A stretch of DNA of 64,000 nucleotides from NCBI RefSeq assembly GCF_027580225.2, contig NW_027395284.1:2251478-2315477 (forward strand), written 5' to 3'. Under the pieces are notes generated by a model. The model did not search any database and was not told the origin of the DNA. It saw nothing but the letters and a program-made list of their open reading frames with translations. Both the position numbers and the translations under genes were made by a program. Every line of letters starts with the position of its first letter. Positions within the stretch are counted from its first letter, which is position 1. Below are positions 12,829-24,234 of the stretch, one piece after another. The DNA comes from Misgurnus anguillicaudatus (taxonomy: Eukaryota; Chordata; Actinopteri; Cypriniformes; Cobitidae).

Positions 12829-13101
12829 GTCAGGGCGGTAGTGGCTCAGTAGTTCATGTAGGTCGTCTACAAACCGGAAGGTTGGTGGTTCAATTCCTGG
12901 CTCCACCTGACCAAGTGTCGAGGTGTCCTTGAGCAAGACACCTAACCCCAGCTGCTCTCGACGAGCTGGATGCGCCTTGCATGGCTGACACCGCCGTCTG
13001 TGTATGAATGAGTGAGTGAATGGGTAAATGTGAGGCAAATTGTGAAGCGCTTTGGATGGCCATGGGTTATGAAAGCGCTATATAAATGCAGTCAATTTAC
13101 C
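12829..13101 (+). mobile_element. tRNA-derived SINE
   Basis: The head holds pol III promoter boxes: box A around GTGGCTCAGTAGTTC and box B GGTTCAATTCC (12888-12898). The body (CCTTGAGCAAGACACCTAAC) and the tail (GAAAGCGCTATATAAATGCA) match a SINE family widespread in cyprinids and other teleosts. It appears full length. Target duplications were not identified. Confidence 0.88.
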
Positions 13102-13633
13102 AAAGTTATTTTATTCACTTTAAACATCAGTTGAAGTGATTCTTTTCACTTTAATACATATGATGCTGGGTCATTAATATATTAGTCATGCAAAAATGAT
13201 AATAACCAATATATTTTTCCATGAGTCCCCTACTGTATGTTAGCCATTATAATATTACCTAGCTAACAGTCATTGCGTAAAAACGAACATTGCAATAAAA
13301 TAAACGGTTTTGACAAATAATATTTTCATCATTTTAGTCAACTTTTTCACTGAACCAGAAAGAAATTTTGAGAAGAAGGATAATGGCAAGGTCTCTATGC
13401 TGCTGTAATAACAGTAGTAAGGCTTTCCTCTGTGTACACATCATCACAAGTACCATTTTGGATGTATTATTTGTGTCTCCTTTAAAATTTGCTCTTAAGA
13501 AATGTTTGGTTTATTGCCTCCCCAACTGAAATTGCTTATGTATTCCTGCTGTTCTGTCCCTTGTTTGATGCCATTGACACTCACTGATCACACATCCTTG
13601 TTGTTATGTTAAGCTTGTTGGCCCTCATTAGTA
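13102..13633. other. Unique spacer
   Basis: AT-rich, no features recognised. Confidence 0.4.
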
Positions 13634-13636
13634 TTA

Positions 13637-14279
13637 GGGCCAATCTCATTTCTCTGTCTTACCCCTTTCCCTTTGTCTTCGTCTTCCCCTTGCCCCTCGA
13701 AACCGAGTGAAGGGGAAGGGGTAAGACAGATCGTTCATCTAAAAAATGAGACACCACTCGATTACCGTTTGCGCCACCTTCCTTTGCCGCTAACTGGCTG
13801 CTACGTAAACAGACAAGCGTTGACAAACAAAGAAGATGCCGTTGTCTCAAGTTGTGGTATCGATTGCCTGAGCGGAGCTCAACAAATAGCGCATAACTTA
13901 GCTGCTAGCTAGCGCCTTAACTAGCGATTCAAAACAAAAACATTACAATTAAAACCGCTTGAACATTTTATTAAAAGTATCATAAAACATGAGTGTCATA
14001 ATATAATATCAATTAAACAACGTTAAAATAACGTTACTTTCATTTGTGCGACTCCTTGACAGTTCGACGTTCATCAATAAAATTCCTATGTTAAAGTTTA
14101 CCCCTCTCTTATAAGTGTGGTCCTTATCACACTTCGTTTCAAGGGCTATGTATCCCTACGCCTTGGCCCTAGCCCTTGATCAAACTGAGAATTGAGACGC
14201 CACTTCGCCTCACATGAACGCGCAAAACCGAGGTGAAGGGGTAAGGGGAAGGGGTAAGACAGAGAAATGAGACGCACCC
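13637..14279. mobile_element. PIF/Harbinger-type MITE, 643 bp
   Basis: Inverted ends share GTCTCATTTCTCTGTCTTACC-type sequence (left GGGCCAATCTCATTTCTCTG, right inverse GGGTGCGTCTCATTTCTCTG), followed on both sides by CCCCTTCCCC words. Target duplication TTA (13634-13636, 14280-14282). No transposase is encoded. Confidence 0.85.
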
Positions 14280-14282
14280 TTA

Positions 14283-15260
14283 GTATACTTTAGCGAATAA
14301 AAAAAGGTCAGCGCATCAGGTATGGTCCAAAAAGGTTGTATTTAAGATCTTAATGAGTCATGGGTGTGTGTTGGGTGTAACATGCAATAAACCAATCAGA
14401 GTCTCACTTTTTCCCTTTAAATGGCAGTTGCGCTTGCAGACTCACTACTTACAAGAGCAAAAACTGAATGCTTCTCCAGAGGGGAAACAGATCTGCATTT
14501 GTCATTACTTTAAATAGGTCATTCTGATACATGCATTGACTATCCATTATGACATATAAGCATTTTTATCTTTATGTACAGTGTTTAATAATCTTTTAGG
14601 GCTCAGTCACACCAAAAGCGTTTATGGCAGTTGCAGGCGCCTTTTTTGAATGATATTCTATGGGCAGGGCGCGTTTGCGCGCTGTTTATGCGCGCCGAGC
14701 GCCTTGCGGTTTTCTGCCGCCTGCCGCGCACGCGTTTTTGAAGGAGCGCTGGGAGCGGAGGAGCGCCTGACGTCATTCGCGTCTTCCATTGTCCAATCGA
14801 ATGAGGGGAGAGGCGGGCCTTACGTTGTGGCTAGTGAAGTTTACAGTTGCTTTGAAGAACCAGACTCCACTCGCTCACTCTCTCCTGCGTGTTTGTGCTC
14901 CTCTTATCCTCAAACAAGGTCAGAGCAAGCGCCCTCTTTTTAAAGTTTCTGCTAATATGACAGTTAACAGCAAAAGAGCGCTCACGCTTCAATATTTGAT
15001 TGACAAGACAGCTGACTCGGTGGTTGCTTAGCAATATGAAAAGCCGCGCTGCACTGCTCTTTTTTAAAAAAGGCAGTGCGTCGCGCCTTGCGTTTGCAAG
15101 CGTTTAAAGCGCTTTTGGTGTGACTGAGCCCTTACACTGTTATTCTTTCATTTTTACTATTTGGCATCTTTGTGTGCTGCCTCGCTTCCCTGTGTGCGTA
15201 ATAAGAAAAGTATTACTAGTGCACCCACCTATAGGCACATATTACTAACGTGCCCTTTCA
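14283..15260 (-). mobile_element. 1-kb TIR repeat, fragment D (interrupted)
   Basis: 14283-14598 and 15132-15260 match copy C in the same order (GTAACATGCAATAAACCAAT against GTAACGTGCAGTAAACCAAT; CCTATAGGCACATATTACTAA against GTTTATAGGCGCATTTTACTAA). It is more diverged than copies A-C and split by the MITE at 14599-15131. Confidence 0.7.
14599..15131. mobile_element. PIF/Harbinger-type MITE, 533 bp
   Basis: Perfect inverted ends GGGCTCAGTCACACCAAAAG at both sides (22 bp), target duplication TTA (14596-14598, 15132-15134). The interior is unusually GC-rich for the window (GCGCGTTTGCGCGC, GCCGCGCTGC) and holds no transposase. Confidence 0.93.
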
Positions 15261-16229
15261 ATACAATTGAAAAAATTCGGAGTCAGGTTTTCCTTTCTTA
15301 CTAATAATACTTTTTTGGTAATGTTTGTGTTTTAGGAAGGGGATCTTAGACCAGCTGTTTTGTGCAGTTTTATACTAGAGCAATCGAAAGCTGAAAGAAT
15401 TCCCAAATGTAAGCATCTGTATTCATCCATACACACAAGCTTCCCCAGGCTTACACACTCTCCAGTCATGGTATGGAATTGAAATGAGGCAAGACACACA
15501 TTTTTCCTGCCTTTGAAATTGTGCAGCTGGGACAAGACTGTGCTTTGGCTGACATGCATCTCAACTTAAACTCCATAGGGTCTGTTTGCCACATGCATGA
15601 GTTGGCTATCACAACTCTGTTCCTTCACCTAAACCCCCATTAAAGGTGAAGTCAATCCAATAAATGCTCAGCAGTCACAAAGCAATTTTTTATAGCAACA
15701 TGTTTTTTTTAAATATTTGACATTCAGTAGTAACAAAGTTACCAATATAAAATGTTTGTATTTGTGCACTTGCTGTGAAACTGCAGAACAACTGTATAGG
15801 AAGAAATGATTTCATGAGAGATTGTGAATATCATATGAGAGTAAATTAGTATTGCTTTTCTGAAAGCTACTTGATTTATGACCACCTTAGCAACTTTGTG
15901 TATCACACACAATATGTGTGTGCATTTTTCATTGGTGCTCTGAGTGGTTGGCTGGTAGTAGTAGCTTTCACGGGTTGTGTTTTAATGCAGTCTGTTCATT
16001 ATTATTCCTGCTGAGCTCACTATGTCTGTCTTATTGTTTGTGTATCAAAAGCTGAAAGTGAACTGAGATGATGATAGAACAATGACGACTCTTAAATAGA
16101 TGGAGATGAAATCTCAGCTTGATAAAACCACAGACTGGAAGGCTGAATACAAATAATTTCAGGCTCTTCATATATCTATTTAATCTGGTTGAAAATGACT
16201 CTATGTGTTTTTATGTAAACAAAAAAGCT
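15261..16229. other. Unique spacer
   Basis: No gene or transposon ends recognised. Open frames here are short and without domains. Confidence 0.4.
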
Positions 16230-16740
16230 TCTTAAAAGAATACTTCAGCCAAATATCAAATTACCCATGCACTCACTCTCAGCAATCCAATATACATATG
16301 TCTATCATCTTTCAGATGGACACATTTGGAGTTATTTTAGTTAAAATCCTTGCTTTTTCAATTATAATCAGAGAAAACAGGGATCAGGGAACAAATACTG
16401 ACTTTGAAGCCCAAAAAGTACATCAGTCTTTCACAGAAGTCATCCACACTGCTCCTAGGGGTTAATAAAATATGCAATTTTTTAGAAAAATAGCCATATT
16501 TAACTTTATAAACTATAATAACTAGCTTCTGGAAACGACGCCATCTTGAACTCACGAGAGTCACTGAGCAAAGTGTCCATGGCAACAAACACCTACTATG
16601 CTAAAACTCTCTCAAATCCAAGATGGCGCCATTGCAAATCAGAAATTGTTCCCTGATCTCTTTTGCTTGAAACTTTATAACATTCACAAATTTTGGTATT
16701 TTAAATGTCTTGAAGCAAAAAAATATATATATATGCTTGA
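16230..16740. repeat. Probable interspersed repeat
   Basis: It begins TTAAAAGAATACTTCAGCC and includes ATATTTAACTTTATAAACTA and AGCTTCTGGAAACGACGCCA, words I associate with high-copy zebrafish repeats. The inverted end was not found, so the limits are rough. Confidence 0.4.
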
Positions 16741-17410
16741 AAGGTAAACCTGACGAGCCTGATAATCCATCGCAATCGGAGTTGGTTTGACCCAAATGAT
16801 CAGTAGTGAGCTTTTACAAGCATTAGGATTCCATTTGATCATAACAGCTAATTTTATACTCATTTATTACATGTTACTTTAAGCTGTTTGACATCAAATT
16901 AATCCTATTGCAAACCATGACAACAGCAACTGTTAACACAAGAGTCATTAGCACAAGGTGTATTTAATTTCATGAATGAAATGAACTGAACAAATGAGAT
17001 AAGAGTTTAGGGCTTTTGCCTGAGACGTTTTCAGAAGCAAAGCATCGTGGTTCATGTTGTGTGTCTGTGTCTTCTTTGGCTTGTAGACAAGTCACTGGTG
17101 TGTACTACCAACTATTGGATGTGTCAAGATTGCAATTACTATGAATGGGGGGAAATGCACCACAATATGGCCGCTGTGGAGCCTTTCAGTTAAAAAAACA
17201 ATCATCAATCTATAAAAATTGATGATTCTCTGGTGGAGAGGCTCTGTACGCAGTCACGCGAGGCGATTACCAACCTGCCTGCATGCACAGTAGCTGAAAC
17301 AACTTTGACTTTGGTGTTTTTTTGTGCAATTTAAGCTTTAGTTATGGTACAGTCAGTGACGATAGTACTACTTTTTTAACATGTTAAAGTAGCTTTCTTC
17401 TCTGGCCAAC
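16741..17410. other. Unique spacer
   Basis: Nothing recognised apart from the small stem ATCATCAAT...ATTGATGAT at about 17202-17228. Confidence 0.35.
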
Positions 17411-17452
17411 TTTAGGGGGGCGCCCCAGCACCCCTATTGACCAGCCGCCACT
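17411..17452 (+). mobile_element. hAT right terminus, solitary
   Basis: Ends in GACCAGCCGCCACTG, the inverse of the CAGTGGCGGCTGG terminus seen on hAT elements (compare 43888). The matching left end is not found upstream, so this is a truncated copy. Confidence 0.5.
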
Positions 17453-17784
17453 GGGTACAGTTGATGTCAGGTTTAATTGTTAGTTTGAAATATGTTGTTT
17501 AATTGTGAATTTAGAGATATCTGTCTTTCCTCATTCAAATAAATAGGACTTGTGTGACTGGAGGCAAGAGGCGTCAGGTCCATTCAACCTGAAGGGACAT
17601 GTGCCCCCTCAGTTTTTTGAGCCAATCGTTTTGATAGTGTTTTGGTCATGTTACATTACAATTTGGGTGGCAGGCGCTGCAGTCAGTGCAGACGTCAGCG
17701 TCTGAGCGCGCTCTCGAGCTTTGCTGTTGCATTTGGCTATCTGAGGAATTAAAACACTCACAACATTTCCAAACCCCAGTACGG

Positions 17785-18739
17785 CAGGGGCGGAGTGGGA
17801 CCAAAAAATCTACCGGGAAATTTCCTATACCACCGGCCCTCCTTGGTAAAAAAAAAAGGTCTTGTATTTGTTGTAAAACAGTAATACAAATCGTAATCAA
17901 TCTGCAAAAAAAAAAAAAAAAAACATTTTCATAATAATAATAAAATCATTAAATCATGGATAATTTTCCTAAATGAGTAACTATACAAAATGATACCTGT
18001 TTGAAAGATGGAGATGCGCACCTGTCAATCAGCTATTACATAACAGCGAGACCAGAGATGAACGTGCTCATAAATGGGAGTAATATGGAATACTTTCTTT
18101 ACATCTTTGAAAAACTGTAAGAATTTTTCCTTTAAATATCATTTTTGTCATATAAAGTTTTGAGAGATAATAATGTTTTTTCCACTGCTATTGCTCATTT
18201 ATTTTAACGTGTTTGGACATTTACCTTAGAGTTTATTTCAGTTATTTTGCTGTTTTTCCGGTAATAATAATACAATTTACATGCCAATCCTACTTCCTTG
18301 TCTTTTTATTCATTTCATTATGCTGTTATATGTAATATGAAAATCACATAGTAGGAAATATATAATGTGATACTGCGAAGTCTATCTTCTTGATGGATCA
18401 TTCCGACCGCATATGTACTCCAATAAATAGGCATTCGGCGGCGCGGCTTTTTACATCAAAGGCCGACAGCTATGCCATTTGGGGAGCGCGGTTCAATGAT
18501 CCCCCTATATTTTTAAAAATCCTAAACATGGTTGGACCTGTCGAACAGGTTGAGCACTTTTATGTTGAGCAAAGAGGCTGCACAGTTTGACCAGCGGGAA
18601 GCGGCCGCACATCAAGCCGCCAGACGGGGTTGCTATAACTCGCAATGTATAACTATTATCAGACCGACCCTTGCAGCCTCAAAACACTACTGGCCCAACG
18701 GGAAATGTCCCGACTCTCCCGATGGCCACTCCGCCACTG
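17785..18739. mobile_element. Non-autonomous hAT element, 955 bp
   Basis: Ends CAGGGGCGGAGTGG and (inverted) CAGTGGCGGAGTGG, with a perfect 8-bp target duplication CAGTACGG (17777-17784, 18740-18747). No transposase domain; the small frames inside carry no recognisable motif. Confidence 0.92.
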
Positions 18740-18747
18740 CAGTACGG

Positions 18748-19134
18748 TAATGTGCAGTTAACCACCTCTGTGTAGAAAATTAATGGTTTAAATGTGACCG
18801 TCTGGACGTGAAATTAGTAGAGATTTCTAGATTCATCTTCTTGGTACAACACCAAAGTTCGCCAGAGCTCACGGGGGTTTGGGGGGGTGGCTGAGAAATC
18901 ACACATGCTCATATGAGGTAAAATTTAATGCAAGAATCCTCTCCTCTAATAATTTTATTAATTAAAAAATAAAGTAAAATCATTATTGAACATTAAAATC
19001 AGTCATGTGGCTATAGCTTATGTCATTTTCGTTGTTTATATACTTATGGATTTAAAACTACATTAATTTAATAGGATAAGGCAGTTGTTGTGCAAAACGC
19101 ATTAATGACACAATTAAACAAGTCATTCAACAAA
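18748..19134. other. Unique spacer
   Basis: AT-rich, nothing recognised. Confidence 0.4.
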
Positions 19135-19390
19135 TGAAAAGTTTCATTGCAAAACGAGATAACCACCGTTTTTTTAATTGTTCAGAAATCTCGTTTTTTT
19201 TGGTTGTGCATTCCAATTAATTTCAATGCAACTGCAGTTGGTTTGTTTTGATTTAAACTTTCATAACTTAAAAAATACAGCTAAGTAGCACCATAAAACA
19301 AAATAATAACATGATAACATAATAATAAACATGTTTTGACAAAAATGTAAAAAAAAATTGATTTATCTCGTTTTGCAACGAAACTCTTCA
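19135..19390. mobile_element. 256-bp MITE, copy 1
   Basis: Inverted ends TGAAAAGTTTCATTGC and (inverse of right) TGAAGAGTTTCGTTGC, followed by AAAACGAGAT on both sides. A second copy in opposite orientation is at 43218-43469, alignable along its full length (ACTGCAGTTG core). Confidence 0.85.
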
Positions 19391-21443
19391 AATACTCAAA
19401 CCATGCCGTTTAAATATGATGCCAATATGTCATTATTCCGATTGAATAGTATTTGATATTAACGTTAGTCAACACTTTTATTTTGGAGATTTTTGCATGA
19501 AGGCGCTCAGATTGTTAGAAATATAGGTGCCATGGAAAAGACTGAAATCTCTATAACATATTTCGTTTAATGGGTGTGCACAAATTTCTGTGAGGCCGCC
19601 TGGTGGCACGACCTCCCTAAAGATAGTTGGGTACAACTTGCAAATCACCAGAACAGTTGGTTATATTTTAGCTTCTTTGTATTAAAATTGGCTATGTGGT
19701 CTCATTCTGAATTTTGAAAACTAACAAACTCTTTAGGCTCCGAAGCCTCTAAGCTCTTACTAGCATGCTGCTTCTGATAGTAAACCAGTATTTGGAGATC
19801 TTGCTTAAGCAGTTGCTTCTCTGAGGCATCATGTGGACAATAATTGTCACAAAATTAATTTTTTAGTGAGTCCTTGACCCAAGGACAATATTTTTTTGTA
19901 AATAAAACCTAAACCCACCCCAAACCCTAAACATATCTGAACCCTAAAATCTTAAGGAAATGATAAGTGAAAAACAGTAGTTTAGAAGCAGCTAATCCTG
20001 CTTGGGAGATTAAACTTGAAACAAACCGTAAACTTATTTCTGAAATCTGATTGGTTGATTAAAATGTTGTCCCAGGATTAACATAATGTTGCCCACTTGG
20101 AAAAATCAGGAGAGCCTGATTCAAACCCCTAGGGTCATGAATACAGGAGGGCAGAATCCCATCACAGAGATCGAAATAATTGTCATGTTGAAGTCTAACA
20201 AGAAGCAGATGATCTGCTTTTAAAGTCATTTCCAACTTGCTTCCAACTTGATTCTTAGGGCACCTTCGACCAGAATGAATTTTCTAAGCAAATGGAGCAG
20301 TGAATGTGCGAAGGAGGTTTTTCTACCAGCTTATTAAAGTTCGAGGGATGCAAATGGAAGCCATTCATCACACAAACTAGCCTTTCTCTAACAAGGCGCT
20401 TTAATATTTAACCAGAAAACCTCTGCGAATGTTCTGAAATAAATATGTGCAATAAAAATGCACTTTTAATCGATTGCCACTTCTGAAGAACAGACTAAAG
20501 ATATTTTGCAAGAGTCATTTCTCTCCAAGCTCAATGTGCCCTGAACCGGCCAAGACTGGACTCCATCATTTATCGGTCTGGTGTCTATTAACTAACAGCA
20601 GATCTGAAAGGCCTTAGTAGAGGGTCTCACATCCCACCTATCACTGCTCTGGTTCTAAACTGTACTGAAAGCAGCCAGTTTATAGCTTTTTCAGAGTTCA
20701 TCAGCCAATATATTTGAAACTCAGTGAATTCATTGAAGGTATCATGCTGTGCTGCGAAATTCATTGTGTGGAGGTTCTCAATAGCAACAGTATGTTTGCA
20801 CTGTCAGAATCAATCAGCTGAGATTGAACGCCTAGAAAACAGCAAAGAAATTTTTTCTAGTCTAAGCACAGCATGGCTGTAGGTTTTCAAGGCTCAGCAC
20901 ATTTACATACAGCACAGCCAGACTATAAAAGAAAGTGTTTCATAAACATTTCGTTCAGTTATCTATTTACATATTTACTTTCCCATTACTGTTTTCTTTC
21001 CCCATATACATTCATATCATCTTACTCTAGACAGCATTAAGCATCAAGATAGCAAAAGTTTGCATTCTCAGCGGTATGCCAGCATTGTGATTCAGAGTCA
21101 ATATATTGTACAATGAAATTAGATGAGCTTGCTTTGGTTTGTTTGTCTTTCTCGCCCAAGGCTCTGAATTTTTCAGCTCTGTTGCACACACGTCATTTTA
21201 CACTTTCACCTTCTTTATCTTGCTTCCTTTCCAGCTAGTTCTTCTGCCTATAGCAACCATGTAGGGATCTTCACATTGGCACCAGCATCACAATGAGTTG
21301 GCTGGACTTGTATGATGACAGTATCGCATGGTGCATGTTTGAGATGCATGAATTCTTCTTGTGTAACGCCAGGCAGTCTTGAGCTCACTGAGATGTTTTT
21401 GTTAGCCGATCACGAGTATGCAGAACAAAATGTGATTTTTTTT
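19391..21443. other. Longest transposon-poor stretch west of nos1ap
   Basis: About 2 kb with no transposon ends. No exon could be supported; it may hold conserved noncoding elements or distal nos1ap sequence. AACCCTAAAC-type words occur at about 19907-19945. Confidence 0.35.
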
Positions 21444-21451
21444 GTACAAAG

Positions 21452-22487
21452 TAGGGATGCAGCGAATCCAGGATTCGGATTCGGATTCGGCCGAATACTG
21501 GGCTTTTTTGACGGGGTTCGGGTTCGGCCGAATCCTAGATTTTTTTCCCACCGAACCGAACCCTGGGCTGTTTCTCAATTCCAAGAAAGCAAAGAACGGA
21601 CTTGCGTCCTCGTGGAGATCGGTCTTGCCAGGCGACCTTGGAAGAACGAACTCGGAAGTTTTGCCGCAATGACTTCTGGGGCGTAAAGCGATTTCAGCAA
21701 GTCTGCACTCGATGCATCCTCGATATCAAGAACACATCCGGGTATTTTCATGCGTCCTCTGTCCTTGCGTTCTTGAGAATTGGAATGAACTTCGACCGTT
21801 AATGATGACGTAGAGCGAGGACACGAGGACGCAAGATCGCTGAAAAACGCATATTGAGAAACAGCCCTAGACTTGCGCTACGCTGGTCAACGTCACGCGG
21901 CCGTTGATTACACACATCGGGTGCTGACGTGGAGATAAGCTTTTTCTTTCGGTGAGCCTTAGGGGCTGGACACACCAAAACTTTTAAACACGGCTGAAAA
22001 CGCCTTGAGGACGCCAAATGCCAGCTGTTTTTCAGCCGAGCGCTTGGTAGCTGTGACGCTTCAGCTGTGAGCTGGTTGGTTGCTGTGGTAATGTCCCGCC
22101 CCTCCTCCACTGTAATTGGACGGCCGTGTGAAAACTGACATTGACGAGCGGAGCTTCTCACTCAAAGTTAAATATAGTTTTCAGCGCAGAGCTGCTTGCT
22201 TATTGGAAAAACGAGCGTGTCGCAACGCATCGCTTTCATTATGCATAGGCTTATGGTAATTGTCAAAATAGTTTCTCCAACTTGTCATCCTGGCATAATG
22301 TACAGTTAAAATTAAATAAAATGGAAAATACACTGCGGACGTTGTTTACTTCATTAATGTGCTTTACTGTGTTAATGGATTAAGGATGCGAGTAGGATTC
22401 GGTATTCGGTTTCGGATTCGGCCGAATCTTAAACGGTGGATTCGGGATTCGGCCGAACCTAAAAAATCTGGATTCGGTGCATCCCTA
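21452..22487. mobile_element. Non-autonomous hAT element, 1036 bp
   Basis: Ends TAGGGATGCAGCGAATCC and (inverse) TAGGGATGCACCGAATCC, with the subterminal repeat ATTCGGCCGAAT on both sides. Perfect 8-bp target duplication GTACAAAG (21444-21451, 22488-22495). It carries a nested MITE at 21565-21867. Confidence 0.94.
21565..21867. mobile_element. Nested MITE, 303 bp
   Basis: Inverted ends GGGCTGTTTCTCAAT and ATTGAGAAACAGCCC. Subterminal arms are also related (GCGTCCTCGTG against ACGAGGACGC). No clean 3-bp duplication could be read, so the TTA-target class is only suggested by the GGGC termini. Confidence 0.8.
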
Positions 22488-22495
22488 GTACAAAG

Positions 22496-22904
22496 TAATG
22501 CATATTTCTGCAGAGATAAGCTATATGTACACACATCTCATACTGTTTGATTGATCTGCATAAATTAAAAAAGAGATCGGGGCTAGTTGTCACGTCTTTT
22601 ATTCTTGGGAGTATTTCTGAAAGTAAATTTATTTTCGAAAGTCAAATTCTGTATAGCTACTGTACTTTTCTTAAAGGCACAATATGTATGATTTTTTAAA
22701 TAAAATATCACTTGCACAGTGTGATCCAGATCCAGTTCCAGTTTCCATGTCGCGTACTTATATTATCCCAAAAGAAATCCAAAGAAATTCGGATTTTAAA
22801 TAATGTCTTGTCCCTTCTCATCGTCACCTATCAAGTGTTACCACTTGCAGAAACCATGGCAAGATTTAATATTTAATTAATTTATTAATGTTATTGACAC
22901 TGTC
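22496..22904. other. Spacer
   Basis: AT-rich, nothing recognised. Confidence 0.35.
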
Positions 22905-23325
22905 TTCGTGCCACTTGAGCACGAATGTCTTTTTCGTGTCACTCAGCACGAATTTCTCTAAATAGTTTTCATGTCTGTGGCACGACTTTCTTTAGCGTGT
23001 CATTTTATTTGTTTTTTTTTATCTCATTGTTTTTCCTATTTTTAAATCATTGTCATGGTTGGGGTTAGATTGGGGTTGCGATGTACTTTTATGTATTGGT
23101 TTCTACATGTTTTTCTTTCCGCTTTTAAAACTATTCTCGCTTGGAGTTGGGGTTAGAGTTGGGGTTTGGGTTAGGATGTCAAAGAAAGTGATTCTAACCC
23201 CAACCCCAAGCGACAATGGTAAATAAAAATTGGAAAAAACTATGAGAAAACAAAACATAAAATGGCACAGTCGTGCCAGAGACATGAAAAACTATTTATA
23301 GAAATGTGTGCTCCAGTGGCACGAA
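22905..23325. mobile_element. Foldback element, family member 1
   Basis: Arms with CGTGCCACTTGAGCACG (22907-22923) and CGTGTCACTCAGCACG (22935-22950) are mirrored at 23260-23323. The inner arm CATTTTATTTG...TCTCATTGTTTT and the core (GGGGTTAGATTGGGGTT, TTGGGGTTAGAGTTGGGG, AAGCGACAATGGTAA) match member 4 at 34297. Ends are diverged and no target duplication was found. Confidence 0.75.
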
Positions 23326-23539
23326 AACAGCAGAAAATCTATATACAGCATCTAGCATGGCAACTGTTGTGTCGTTTAGTCATCATGGATCATGGTTTTC
23401 TATTGGCGAGTACAGAACATCCCAAAAAGCATATTTCCTTACCTCGTCCATTAACATGATTCGTAAATTCGATTCATTGGTGAAAACTCCCATCATTCCA
23501 CTCTCTTTAAGAGCTCATTATAGTTGTATGTACTTCCAA

Positions 23540-23730
23540 CGGTGAAGCTGGATGGCGTAGGCTACACGTCGGTTTTCAAACAGTACTTCTGTGTCGTCGT
23601 CCGCGTCGACGTGCAAACACACGTGCCTATGACGCACCATCTAATATTTTGGCGAGGTGCACATCAGGCTACGCAGAGGTATGCACAGGCTATGGATAAC
23701 TTACGGCGTAGGCCTTACGGACATTTTTCA
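23540..23730. repeat. Fragment of the TTATAGTTGTGCGTA-type MITE family
   Basis: Shares GCGTAGGCTAC, CGTCGTCNGCGT.GACGTGCAAA and GAGGTGCAC.TCAGGCTAC.CAGAG with the fuller copy at 33304-34200. The terminal repeats are degraded. Confidence 0.6.
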
Positions 23731-23737
23731 TGTTTAA

Positions 23738-24230
23738 CTCTTTCACCGCCAGTGTTTTTAAAAAAGTTGCCAGCCAGCGGCAGCGTTTTTCATGATTTTC
23801 ACCAAAGTTTAATGCCTTCCAGAAAATGTTCTTCTTTAAATATATAAACATACAATATACCAAATGAAACCCACAGACCCTCTGCTTTCAAACTTAAAAA
23901 AAACGTTTCATGCTACCTTAAGTGGTTCTTTTGTACTCAGCTTTTGAATATGGGTAGGTTTCTGCAAAATCACCACATTTTGAGCAAAAAGCTGAGATAA
24001 TTCCATTTTTGTGACGGACTTTTCATAGAGATCCCATTCAGAGAGATCTTTAAAACAGACACGGACATGCAGCCGCTTGCCATAGGGCAATACTTCCGGG
24101 TTTAAAACGTTGCGGAAGGGCGCCACCTTGTGGATAATGGCGGTATTGCGGAAAGACGGAAAATCTCGTCATTGGCGGGGAAGCGTTTTCTCTTAATTGA
24201 CGAGATATCTCGTCAATGGCGGTGAAAGAG
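23738..24230. mobile_element. TTAA-target DNA element, 493 bp
   Basis: Perfect inverted ends CTCTTTCACCGCCA / TGGCGGTGAAAGAG bordered by TTAA on both sides (23734-23737, 24231-24234). The right subterminal part contains a GACGAGATATCTCGTC palindrome. TTAA targets are typical of piggyBac and Kolobok; which applies cannot be told without a transposase. Confidence 0.88.
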
Positions 24231-24234
24231 TTAA

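Noticed and set aside
12829..12900. Functional tRNA gene
   Set aside because: Box A and box B are present but no cloverleaf acceptor stem fits and the body matches a SINE.
21958..22200. Second nested MITE starting GGGGCTGGACACACCAAAAC
   Set aside because: Resembles the left end of the 14599 element but no inverted right end was found, so it was not listed separately.
23120..23220. TTAGGG/GGGTTAG-like words as interstitial telomere repeats (also at 26.8, 33.8 and 34.5 kb)
   Set aside because: They are not tandem TTAGGG arrays; they belong to the shared core of the foldback family.
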